From a virus, in the IMG/VR virus record IMGVR_UViG_3300010430_000349, positions 1 through 29,605 of that record: 29,605 bases of DNA; one strand, 5' to 3'. Position 1 is the first letter of the stretch. Each line of letters starts with the position of its first letter. Under the pieces are notes generated by a model that had not been told where the DNA came from, made no database searches, and was given only the letters and a program-made list of their open reading frames with translations. Position numbers and translations under genes: made by a program. Positions 22,530 through 28,948 of the stretch are shown here, one piece after another.

Positions 22530-22900
22530 AATAAAGGCCTTTGCTCACGCCTGGGTTCCCGCGGTGGCGCCAGGGTCCAGGTATGTACCATTTTTCCCTG
22601 CAGGCCCAATACCATAGGCACCTTGTCTTTATCGTTTTTTATCAATTTGCCCTCTATAACCAAATTCCTTAAACAGCGAACGATACTTGATTGCAATAGG
22701 CCCATTTCAATTTCAACCTGGTGCCTGGGTATGTTTTGGCCTGGCCGGTCTTTGAAATACTGCCAGACTCGATCCTCTTGTTTGCCGGCGTCTTTTTGGC
22801 TTTTTAGTAGGGTGGCGCCGGTTTCAAAGTTGGTATTGTAATATGTACCGCGTTTCTTTTGGCACAACTCGCACATACAATCGTCGGGGTGATCGATCAT
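22526..22900 (-). CDS. Winged-helix-like DNA-binding protein with zinc knuckle
   Basis: A 124-residue protein (AGGAGGCGAAACC-ATG). The N-terminus has CMCELC, a likely zinc knuckle. Residues about 40-90 (WQYFKDRPGQNIPRHQVEIEMGLLQSSIVRCLRNLVIEGKLI) fit a winged helix-turn-helix with wing. The C-terminus is basic (PPREPRREQRPLF). It may regulate early genes or serve in replication. Confidence 0.6.
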   Translation of the reverse strand: MIDHPDDCMCELCQKKRGTYYNTNFETGATLLKSQKDAGKQEDRVWQYFKDRPGQNIPRHQVEIEMGLLQSSIVRCLRNLVIEGKLIKNDKDKVPMVLGLQGKMVHTWTLAPPREPRREQRPLF

Positions 22901-22915
22901 GGTTTCGCCTCCTGG

Positions 22916-23200
22916 CTATTCGTCATTTCCTCGATCTTTGGTGCGGTCATATAGCGGTAAAGGGGTGGTAATTTCATCCAACTCACCTATTAAATTTTGA
23001 TTTAATAGTTTTTTAACCTCTCTTTTCATGCCGACCTTAACCATTAATGACATAACTTTAAGCGTATTTTGTACGCGCCGGTTCGTTTGCTTATATATTG
23101 AAACCTGGGCATCTAAATCCTCTCGGCTAACTGTGCCCTCTTTAAAATCAACCAGTAATTTACGCAGTTCATTTATCTCCGATACTATCATCCTGGCCAT
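22916..23200 (-). CDS. Uncharacterised helical early protein
   Basis: A 94-residue protein starting after CAAAGGAGGTATTAG. Strongly helical (EINELRKLLVDFKEGTVSREDLDAQVSIYKQTNRRVQNTLKV), ending in a charged loop. It overlaps the upstream gene by 32 bp. This layout resembles short phage proteins that accompany replication genes; not recognised more precisely. Confidence 0.55.
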   Translation of the reverse strand: MARMIVSEINELRKLLVDFKEGTVSREDLDAQVSIYKQTNRRVQNTLKVMSLMVKVGMKREVKKLLNQNLIGELDEITTPLPLYDRTKDRGNDE

Positions 23201-23675
23201 CTAATACCTCCTTTGCTTTTTTTAATTCTCGGTGCATTAAGATATGCTCCCGCTTGACCTGTATTATTATTGGATCGTTTACCCAAATACCGGAGTGCCG
23301 ATATATAACCTTTTTAACATAAGTATCTGATAAAAATAGCCGATTATACAATTCTCGTTGCTGCTTTATTCTTGATAGATCTCTATTTTGGTTATAGGGG
23401 CCGCGTCGAGTGGCCTTAATACGGCGAGGGCGATTACTTGCCTCCCACTTCCGGCTATAATCCCTGCATTTTTCCCTATTTTTACCCCGCCAGATCCGCA
23501 TCGATGCCCGCGTGTTTTCTTTATAGCGCGTCCTTTTTAAGAGGTTGGTACACTCAATACAACAACCGGATTTTTTGCCTTTTTTTAGTTTCCTTAATGA
23601 TTTACTGGTCCTTTTGTATGTGTGCCCTCGCTTGCATAACGTACCGAGGTAACTCTTTTCGGCATCAAAATCCAT
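23169..23675 (-). CDS. Zinc-binding HNH-like phage protein
   Basis: A 168-residue, very basic protein. N-terminal YLGTLCKRGHTYKRTSKSLR...CCIECTNLLKRTRY (about 9-50) has the CxxxH...CxxC zinc-ribbon found in many phage proteins related to HNH-type nucleases; a basic helical middle and the C-terminal PIIIQVKREHILMHRELKK follow. The His/Asn of a full HNH active site could not be placed, so nuclease activity is unproven. It may be a DNA-binding or homing-type protein. Confidence 0.5.
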   Translation of the reverse strand: MDFDAEKSYLGTLCKRGHTYKRTSKSLRKLKKGKKSGCCIECTNLLKRTRYKENTRASMRIWRGKNREKCRDYSRKWEASNRPRRIKATRRGPYNQNRDLSRIKQQRELYNRLFLSDTYVKKVIYRHSGIWVNDPIIIQVKREHILMHRELKKAKEVLDGQDDSIGDK

Positions 23676-24106
23676 TATCGAAAGGGATCCCGAAAGCCGG
23701 CCAGGTTGTTCAACCGGATCGGCCGGACCTTGATATAGGCATCCTGGGCCGCGGCCGCGGCCTCGCTGGTCGTTGCGGATCCGCCGCCGCTGGCGCCCAT
23801 TGTGTGCTTAGTATCGAGGCAAAATTCAATATGGATAATTTTTGTTTTTGGTGAATTCCACCAAAAGGCCAGGCATCCTAATTGAGCTCCGGACCGCTCA
23901 TTATCAAATTTGTCATAAAGGCCCTGGGCCGTCCAATCTCCGGACCTGGGCAGGAGATCGACCGATTTAAGGATCTCGATTACCATACCGCTGCAGTCAA
24001 ATCCCTCGATCGTATCGGATCCGCCCCATCGATAGGGTAGGCCATGCAGTGACCAGGCCACCTTTTCGGCCAGCTTTAACTTGTGGATTAATTCGTGATT
24101 TTCCAT
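23675..24106 (-). CDS. NlpC/P60 peptidoglycan hydrolase (putative endolysin)
   Basis: A 143-residue soluble enzyme. PYRWGG (24-29) and GFDCSG with Cys38 mark the NlpC/P60 fold, and IIHIEF with His92 gives the second catalytic residue; the third position is probably His101. The family cuts gamma-D-Glu-mesoDAP bonds in cell walls. No signal peptide, so it would depend on the holin for release. Its position in the early/replication operon, about 5 kb from the holin, is unusual. Start overlaps nothing but follows GAGGTAAA. Confidence 0.8.
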   Translation of the reverse strand: MENHELIHKLKLAEKVAWSLHGLPYRWGGSDTIEGFDCSGMVIEILKSVDLLPRSGDWTAQGLYDKFDNERSGAQLGCLAFWWNSPKTKIIHIEFCLDTKHTMGASGGGSATTSEAAAAAQDAYIKVRPIRLNNLAGFRDPFR

Positions 24107-24107
24107 T

Positions 24108-24557
24108 TTACCTCACAATCTTGAAACCTTGATATTCGGCCTCAAATTTCTTTAATCTTAATTTACCTTTGGTGGATCCATACTGCTTGCGCCAGTTCTC
24201 GCAGGATCCACAAAGCACAATAGCCGATTGCCGCTTTTCACTATCGCCATTAGCCGCGTATTTCACAAAATAATAGCCCTGGCCGTCGCAATCAGTACAG
24301 GGTTCATCTATTGGTTTAGGCCTGGCCTCCGGATTATCAGCATAATAGATCTTGATAAATTCTTTTAACTTAAACAGCATATTATAAGGCCGCCGGCCGA
24401 GCTCCGTTTTCATTTTCTCTAAGACGGCCGCCAGGGTTTGCAATTCCACCTTTTCAACGTGCCAAAACCAGCTTTCAATCGTTGCCGCCGGTGGCCTTTC
24501 TATCCCTGTTGTTTCGTAAAATTCGTTCATTAATTCTCTGTAAGTTTCGAGATCCAT
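24108..24557 (-). CDS. Zinc-finger protein following the replication initiator
   Basis: A 149-residue protein. The N-terminal ~95 residues are helical (YRELMNEFYETTGI...VELQTLAAVLEKMKTELG). A CTDCDGQGYYF motif and CGSCENW give a four-Cys DnaJ-like zinc finger. It overlaps the initiator gene by 28 bp. In lambda-like phages the second gene is the helicase loader; here a primosome-accessory role is plausible but unproven. One iteron copy lies in the gene (24482-24496). Confidence 0.6.
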   Translation of the reverse strand: MDLETYRELMNEFYETTGIERPPAATIESWFWHVEKVELQTLAAVLEKMKTELGRRPYNMLFKLKEFIKIYYADNPEARPKPIDEPCTDCDGQGYYFVKYAANGDSEKRQSAIVLCGSCENWRKQYGSTKGKLRLKKFEAEYQGFKIVR

Positions 24558-25438
24558 AGTTTAAAATCCTCTGCATCGATTTTGTTATCCTGACAATATC
24601 GCAGGCAGGCCTCCTGGCCAGACTCGCGCAATATGCCGGCCGCTATTTTATAACGGCGTTCCCTTACCTTTTGTTTCTCGGACTTGGCCAGGTTCTTTGA
24701 TCGTTTGGCCTCTTGTAGGTAGGCGTCGAACTTCCGAGGCCGAAATAATGTATCCGGCCTTAAATATTGGGTCATTTTAGAATCGCCTAACCATTGATCG
24801 GTTTTCACGCTGATTACATCGTAAAAATCTTGCTCGGTGTATCCGGTCCTAAACCGAGCTCGGATCTGGCCCCTGGTTGATTCGTTTTGATCGTTATAGC
24901 TGGATCCGGTTAATAGGTTCAGATATTCGATGATTTTTTTATATGGTGGTATAATTTTAGCCGGCGGTGGGGGTGCGGGCGGTTCGCTCGCGCCATTTTC
25001 TTTTAAGTTATCTTTTATATTTTCTTTTAATAAGGTACCGTTGCCGCCGGTGGCATCATCGTTGCCACTGGTGGCACTACCCTTGCCGCCGGTGGTCTTT
25101 GTTGCCGCCGGTGGCAATTTCTTCCAGGTTTTATAATACTTATTAAATGAATATGTTAGTGTACGTTGATTGCCACTGGTGGCAACTTTTATAACTTTCA
25201 TTTTTACCAGGCGCCGGCGGACCTGGCAAACCTTATAGATCGGCATGGCGGTCATATCTGCCAGCTGTTGATTTTCAATCCTGGCCTTTTTGCGGCCGTG
25301 GATCCCATAGGTTAATCGAAACACTGCCAGGACCAGGCGAATATCGGTATTTCGGCATTTCCATTTACAAAGTGCCTCTAATAATTCATTAGCCAGCCGC
25401 GTATATCCATCCTCGACTTGCGGGGCGCCCTTTTTCAT
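24530..25438 (-). CDS. Replication initiator, lambda O-like with conserved phage C-terminal domain
   Basis: A 302-residue protein. Residues about 5-110 form an O-type winged-helix domain (YTRLANELLEALCKWKCRNTDIRLVLAVFRLTYG...QQLADMTAMPIYKVCQVRRRLV). A Gly/Thr/Asn linker (about 115-150) is encoded by the iterons. The C-terminal part (about 165-260: IIEYLNLLTGSSY...RPDTLFRPRKFDAYL) matches the conserved phage C-terminal domain found in initiators. It would bind the iterons, open the AT-rich stretch and load helicase. Starts 9 nt after the XRE gene stop, in the same operon. Confidence 0.8.
   Translation of the reverse strand: MKKGAPQVEDGYTRLANELLEALCKWKCRNTDIRLVLAVFRLTYGIHGRKKARIENQQLADMTAMPIYKVCQVRRRLVKMKVIKVATSGNQRTLTYSFNKYYKTWKKLPPAATKTTGGKGSATSGNDDATGGNGTLLKENIKDNLKENGASEPPAPPPPAKIIPPYKKIIEYLNLLTGSSYNDQNESTRGQIRARFRTGYTEQDFYDVISVKTDQWLGDSKMTQYLRPDTLFRPRKFDAYLQEAKRSKNLAKSEKQKVRERRYKIAAGILRESGQEACLRYCQDNKIDAEDFKLWISKLTEN
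24995..25184. repeat. Replication origin candidate: iterons plus AT-rich unwinding region
   Basis: Five palindromic copies of TTGCC(G/A)C(C/T)GGTGGCA start at 25041, 25062, 25083, 25102 and 25170; the first three are 21 bp apart, and copy 3 ends GGTC. A sixth partial copy is at 24482. Next to them, 24995-25033 is a T-rich AT block (TTTTCTTTTAAGTTATC...), an expected unwinding element. They lie in the linker-coding part of the initiator gene, as lambda ori lies in O. Confidence 0.75.
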
Positions 25439-25447
25439 GGCCCGCCC

Positions 25448-25669
25448 TTATCGGAAATCGTCTTTATTTATAAACAACTTCTTAACCGTCGTGCCCAGCG
25501 CCTCTGCTATTTTTATTTCTTCCTCATCGGTCGGCCGCATCCGACCGCGTTTGATATGTGAAAGTTTCGCGCTATCGACTCCCGCCTTTTTAGCCACTTC
25601 TATGGCCTGCAGGCCGGACTCTCTGATGGCCTTTTCTAATTCCCAATTATGGTATGCCTCAACTCTCAT
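25448..25669 (-). CDS. XRE-family transcriptional regulator (Cro/CI-like)
   Basis: A 73-residue protein (AGGAGGTTTTAAAGC-ATG) with a full XRE helix-turn-helix: LEKAIRESGLQAIEVAKKAGVDSAKLSHIKRGRMRPTDEEEIKIAEALG (about 11-59). It is the first gene of the minus early operon and lies beside the divergent promoters. It would bind an operator between them (candidate 25738-25752) and control its own operon and the plus operon. No CI-like dimerisation domain, so Cro-like use is likely. Confidence 0.85.
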   Translation of the reverse strand: MRVEAYHNWELEKAIRESGLQAIEVAKKAGVDSAKLSHIKRGRMRPTDEEEIKIAEALGTTVKKLFINKDDFR

Positions 25670-25705
25670 GCTTTAAAACCTCCTTTGATTATGGTTTTTT
25701 GTTTA

Positions 25706-25734
25706 GTTGTAGGCCCATAGAATTAATATGTCAA
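25706..25734 (-). promoter_or_regulatory. Promoter for the minus early operon
   Basis: On the minus strand TTGACA (25729-25734), a 17-nt spacer and TACAAC (25706-25711) predict transcription starting near 25700, upstream of the XRE gene. The -10 is 4 of 6. Confidence 0.65.
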
Positions 25735-25737
25735 TAC

Positions 25738-25752
25738 CAAACAAATAGTTTG
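25738..25752. promoter_or_regulatory. Palindromic operator candidate
   Basis: CAAAC-AAATA-GTTTG is a perfect 5+5 inverted repeat located between the two divergent -35 boxes and overlapping the plus-strand -35. It is the natural binding site for the XRE protein. Confidence 0.5.
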
Positions 25753-25779
25753 ACACGGTTAATTTTTGTGGTGTATAAT
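25750..25779 (+). promoter_or_regulatory. Consensus promoter for the plus operon
   Basis: TTGACA (25750-25755), an 18-nt spacer and TATAAT (25774-25779) are both perfect hexamers; start expected near 25786. The leader to the first start (25877) is about 90 nt. Confidence 0.85.
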
Positions 25780-25876
25780 CGTAGTACGTCAAAGTAGGAT
25801 AAATAAACCTAAAGTATATGAACGAAAAGCCAATAATATATACAGGGGTAAACCAATAACAAAGGAGATCGAATAC

Positions 25877-26080
25877 ATGAAAACAAGAATTAAAATGATC
25901 GAGGCGGACCACATGAATAACGGCCAGGAAAAAAAGATAAACGATGAAATCTGCCAGCTTGAAGCAAGTCGGAATATAGAAATAGTATCGGTCAAAACCC
26001 ACTTTCTGCCAGGGTGCGGATACTCCGCGATTATCACCTACACCATTAACGATGCACCGGCCGAAAGATACGAACGATAA
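25877..26080 (+). CDS. Uncharacterised first gene of the plus operon
   Basis: The start at 25877 is preceded by AAAGGAGATCGAATAC; the open frame extends up to 25766 but that would begin inside the -10 region. 67 residues with a charged helical half and a beta half (IEIVSVKTHFLPGCGYSAIITYTI), a double-strand pattern seen in sporadic small phage proteins. Function unknown. Confidence 0.65.
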   Translation: MKTRIKMIEADHMNNGQEKKINDEICQLEASRNIEIVSVKTHFLPGCGYSAIITYTINDAPAERYER

Positions 26081-26094
26081 AGGAGATTGAATTT

Positions 26095-26247
26095 ATGAAA
26101 AACGCAGGCCCAAACAAAGTATTTTTTCCCCAGGACCGGATAGACGAGCTGGCCGCCTTTTTGCTGGCCGTCCTGTTTCACGGTGGCCACTTCACCGTCG
26201 AGAATGGTCCGGACTTCGGGTACACGGTCGAGGTAATGAAAAAATGA
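26095..26247 (+). CDS. Small uncharacterised protein (50 aa)
   Basis: A 50-residue ORF starting after AAAGGAGATTGAATTT. MKNAGPNKVFFPQDRIDELAAFLLAVLFHGGHFTVEN: one amphipathic/hydrophobic helix and a beta end. The stop overlaps the next ATG (ATGATGA). Good RBS and coupling support expression. Confidence 0.6.
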   Translation: MKNAGPNKVFFPQDRIDELAAFLLAVLFHGGHFTVENGPDFGYTVEVMKK

Positions 26248-26624
26248 TGAAAAAAACCAAACTGGAAAAAGAATTAGCAACCTTGCGCGAGCGGTACCGG
26301 CGCCAGAAAGAAAAAGCCGAGCTCGCTTGCTTTTTCGCGGCCGATCATCAATGGAAAGAATTAGCCGAGATCGAGTGTGGCCGCCGAGGCATCAAGGCCC
26401 GCTTTCTATCTTTCGGATCGCCGCACAATTCAATGGCGCCACAATGGGCTAAAGACTTACACGCCGAAATAAGGGCCGAGATCCTGCCGCGCTTTATGGC
26501 CCAGGCCAATACCACTCTAAGGAAGATCGACCGACTAAGGGCCCGCCCAAAACCAAAAATCAAAATCAACATGGCCCAGGTTATCCAGCTCGAATTTTGG
26601 CCGGATCTATCCAGGGCCGCATAG
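26244..26624 (+). CDS. Uncharacterised basic helical protein
   Basis: A 126-residue protein, Lys/Arg/Glu-rich at the start (KLEKELATLRERYRRQKEKAEL), a Trp-containing middle, and a basic end (RKIDRLRARPKPKIKI). No motif recognised. Start overlaps the previous stop; a second ATG follows immediately. Confidence 0.55.
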   Translation: MMKKTKLEKELATLRERYRRQKEKAELACFFAADHQWKELAEIECGRRGIKARFLSFGSPHNSMAPQWAKDLHAEIRAEILPRFMAQANTTLRKIDRLRARPKPKIKINMAQVIQLEFWPDLSRAA

Positions 26625-26631
26625 GTGAATT

Positions 26632-26895
26632 ATGAAACACATCTATTGGATTATAGGATTTTTGATTATCGCCCTGGTGGCCTACTGCGCCGGTATCCAT
26701 ACCGGCAAACTGCAGGCCGCCCAGGAGTGCATCGATCAAGTCGCTGAAAATTGCGATTATATTTGCGGGGTTGGTGCAGATTTTTACTATCCGGACAAAC
26801 AGACTCCGGACGCCCGCCAGGACGAGTACGAGCTGGTGGACGATTCGATGGTAGCAAGAAAAGGAGATTATGGATTATATACCAAAACACGTTAA
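26632..26895 (+). CDS. Single-TM protein with Cys-containing periplasmic part
   Basis: An 87-residue protein, TM helix about 4-22 (IYWIIGFLIIALVAYCAGI), then an outer segment with CIDQVAENCDYICG, followed by an acidic part. Its end overlaps the next gene by 26 nt. SD is weak (AGGTGAATT). Possibly membrane-anchored; function unknown. Confidence 0.5.
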   Translation: MKHIYWIIGFLIIALVAYCAGIHTGKLQAAQECIDQVAENCDYICGVGADFYYPDKQTPDARQDEYELVDDSMVARKGDYGLYTKTR

Positions 26896-27055
26896 TCTGG
26901 ATATTCAAGTCAATCCGGAGAATTACGGATTTAAGCAGTGCCCGCACTGTAAAGGTTATGGATCCAGCCTAAAGGAAAAGGCTGTCATTTGCTCTAAATG
27001 CGACGGTATAGGCCTGGTCAAGGCTTGTGATACCAGCGAGGATTATTCAATTTAG
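26870..27055 (+). CDS. DnaJ-type zinc-finger mini-protein
   Basis: A 61-residue protein (AAAAGGAGATT-ATG). CPHCKGYG and CSKCDGIG form a CxxCxGxG pair, as in the DnaJ zinc finger. Possible chaperone-like or nucleic-acid binding role. Start lies inside the TM gene. Confidence 0.65.
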   Translation: MDYIPKHVNLDIQVNPENYGFKQCPHCKGYGSSLKEKAVICSKCDGIGLVKACDTSEDYSI

Positions 27056-27063
27056 GGGGGATT

Positions 27064-27279
27064 ATGGGTTATGTATTCGTTACCGCCGCGTGTATTTCAT
27101 GCCGGCGGATTTTTGGTTTTAATCCTCATAAGGTTCCATCGATCCGGATCAAGGGAGTAAAACAACCGGTATGCCGCGAGTGCATCGAGGCCGCTAATCC
27201 TAAAAGGATTAAAAATGGCCTGCCGCCGGTCGAGATCCTACCAGGCGCCTATGAGCCAATGAACGAGGTAGAATTATGA
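27064..27279 (+). CDS. Zinc-ribbon phage protein
   Basis: A 71-residue protein with GYVFVTAACISCRRIFGFNPHKVPSIR and CREC, the four-Cys pattern of a small phage family. The C-terminus PGAYEPMNEVEL is typical of it. SD AGGGGGGATT. Stop overlaps the next start. Confidence 0.65.
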   Translation: MGYVFVTAACISCRRIFGFNPHKVPSIRIKGVKQPVCRECIEAANPKRIKNGLPPVEILPGAYEPMNEVEL

Positions 27280-27506
27280 ATATCAAGAAATGTAAATGCG
27301 GTGCCGATATTGCCTTTATAACGATGGTTACAGGCAAAAAAATGCCGGTCGATGCTAAACCGGAAAGCATGGTCATGGTGCCAGAATATACCGGCATCCA
27401 GTTATTTACCGATCGCCAGGGGGAAATGGTCAAGGTGTACCGGCCGCATTGGGGCACCTGTCCGCTGGCTAAACAGTTCAAAAAGAAAGAGAAAAAAGGA
27501 GATTGA
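27276..27506 (+). CDS. Small zinc-ribbon-like protein
   Basis: A 76-residue protein with KCKCGADIAF, a beta core (MPVDAKPESMVMVPE) and CPLAKQFKKKEKKG at the end: CxC plus a distant Cys could bind zinc. Coupled to the previous gene (ATGA) and its stop overlaps the SD of the next gene. Confidence 0.6.
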   Translation: MNIKKCKCGADIAFITMVTGKKMPVDAKPESMVMVPEYTGIQLFTDRQGEMVKVYRPHWGTCPLAKQFKKKEKKGD

Positions 27507-27511
27507 ATCTA

Positions 27512-28612
27512 ATGGCAAATGCAAAACAGCAATTAACAGAGGCGCTGGCAAAAGCTAAAAAGGATAAATGCAATATCCTTACGCCGGCGATCACCACCGA
27601 GGGCCTTACACCACTTCATGCGGTTACGGTCGAACAGTTGGAGCTCTCGCCGGATCCGAAAGAGGGTGACGTTTATCCGCACGATAAGGGTAAAATGATA
27701 ATCCACAAACAGGGCCTCGAGAAACTTTCTAACCTGGCTGGCATTGAAATGATTAAAACCGTCCGGACCGATAACGGATCCGATCGGCAATATATCAGCT
27801 ACCAGGCCGGCGGGTTTATCCGGAAAGCCGATGGATCGGTCGTTATGGCCGTCAAAACCTACGGCATGGATTTTGAGGTTATCGAGGAAGAAGTCTTAGA
27901 AATGTACCAGGACAAAATGAAAAAGTGGTGCAAGGATAAGGGCCAGGGCGCCTGGCCGAATAATCTTAGCGATCATCAGCGCCAGGAATACATCGACGAT
28001 AAATCCCGCAAAGAGGTTAGGCGCCGCCGGAAATTTAAAGACCAGCTATGCGAATCCGGCGCCCAGGCGCGAGTTAAGCGCGATCTGTTGGGCCTTAAAA
28101 CCTTTTACACTCCGGATGAATTGAAAAGGCCCTTTGTGGTGGTCCGCGTTGTTTTAAAACCGGATTACGAGGATCCGAATATTAAAATGCTACTCACCCA
28201 GGCCGCCATAAGCGCCCAGGGTCAAATATTTGGATTGCCGCCTGGTGGGGCCCCTATGGGTACCTTGCCGGCGCCAGGATCCGCGCCGCCGCCGCAAATC
28301 ACCGCCGGCGATCCGGAGATCGAGCCCGCCGCCCTACCCAATGGCGGGGCCCAGGGTTCAGATATAGAGGACGCCGACTATCAAGAGGCTGCCGCCGAGG
28401 CCTCCGCCGATCCGGATCCGGCCGACGTTGCCCGCGCCGACTTTGAGGGCGCCAGTGGTAAGGATAAAATATCAATGCTTAACAAACTCATCACCCGCAA
28501 AAATTACGATAAGAAACAGTTGAAAATCGCATTGACGGAATTCTCGGATATTCAACTATTGTCGTTTTATGATGCCTTATCGGATATGCCGGAAGATGAT
28601 ATTCCATTTTAG
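27512..28612 (+). CDS. Putative recombination / ssDNA-annealing protein
   Basis: A 366-residue protein. ATG at 27512 follows AAAGGAGATTGAATCTA. Domains: an N-terminal part with VTVEQLELSPDPKEGDVYPHDKGKMIIHKQGLEKLSNLAGI, a middle with ISYQAGGFIRKADG and RRRKFKDQLCESGAQARVKRDLLGLKTFYTPDELKRPFVVVRVV (about 170-215), a Pro/Ala linker, and a C-terminal helix. This block resembles phage recombination proteins next to SbcD-like nucleases, but no RecT or Erf motif is firmly identifiable. Being followed by SbcD supports the idea. Confidence 0.5.
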   Translation: MANAKQQLTEALAKAKKDKCNILTPAITTEGLTPLHAVTVEQLELSPDPKEGDVYPHDKGKMIIHKQGLEKLSNLAGIEMIKTVRTDNGSDRQYISYQAGGFIRKADGSVVMAVKTYGMDFEVIEEEVLEMYQDKMKKWCKDKGQGAWPNNLSDHQRQEYIDDKSRKEVRRRRKFKDQLCESGAQARVKRDLLGLKTFYTPDELKRPFVVVRVVLKPDYEDPNIKMLLTQAAISAQGQIFGLPPGGAPMGTLPAPGSAPPPQITAGDPEIEPAALPNGGAQGSDIEDADYQEAAAEASADPDPADVARADFEGASGKDKISMLNKLITRKNYDKKQLKIALTEFSDIQLLSFYDALSDMPEDDIPF

Positions 28613-28625
28613 AAAGGGGTTATCG

Positions 28626-28946
28626 ATGCCAGATCTAATTGAATTTACACCATACCGGATCAAGAGGATCCGCGGATATTTCCAAGAGAATACCGAAACA
28701 TTCGCCCGCCGGTTTGAAGTCACCGGCAAAACTGTTGAATCCTGGGAACAAGGCCGGCGCCAGGTAAAGGGGCCCGCCCTGGTTATCTTCCGCCAGCTCG
28801 TCGAGGTAATGAAACACTATTGCCCTGTATGCTCGCGCTTAATGTCAAAGGTCAATCGCCGGTATTATTGCCGCTCTTGTGAAACCGGCGGTGGCCGCGT
28901 TCTGGCCCAGGATGAAAACCACATACCGAAAGTCAAGAAAGGATAA
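28626..28946 (+). CDS. HTH protein with zinc ribbon (MqsA-like)
   Basis: A 106-residue protein; start at 28626 after AAAGGGGTTATCG. Residues about 8-60 (YRIKRIRGYFQENTETFARRFEVTGKTVESWEQGRRQVKGPA) form an XRE/MqsA-type HTH. The C-terminus has CPVC and YCRSC, a zinc ribbon. It may be a transcription regulator or antitoxin-like DNA binder, here in the plus operon. Confidence 0.65.
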   Translation: MPDLIEFTPYRIKRIRGYFQENTETFARRFEVTGKTVESWEQGRRQVKGPALVIFRQLVEVMKHYCPVCSRLMSKVNRRYYCRSCETGGGRVLAQDENHIPKVKKG

Positions 28947-28948
28947 AT

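Noticed and set aside
25041-25184. Repeats as a possible CRISPR array
   Set aside because: Units are 15 bp palindromes inside a coding frame with short, uneven spacing; fits iterons, not CRISPR.
25766-25876. N-terminal extension of the first plus-operon gene
   Set aside because: It would begin upstream of the -10 box at 25774-25779, before the expected transcript start, and lacks an SD; the ATG at 25877 has one.
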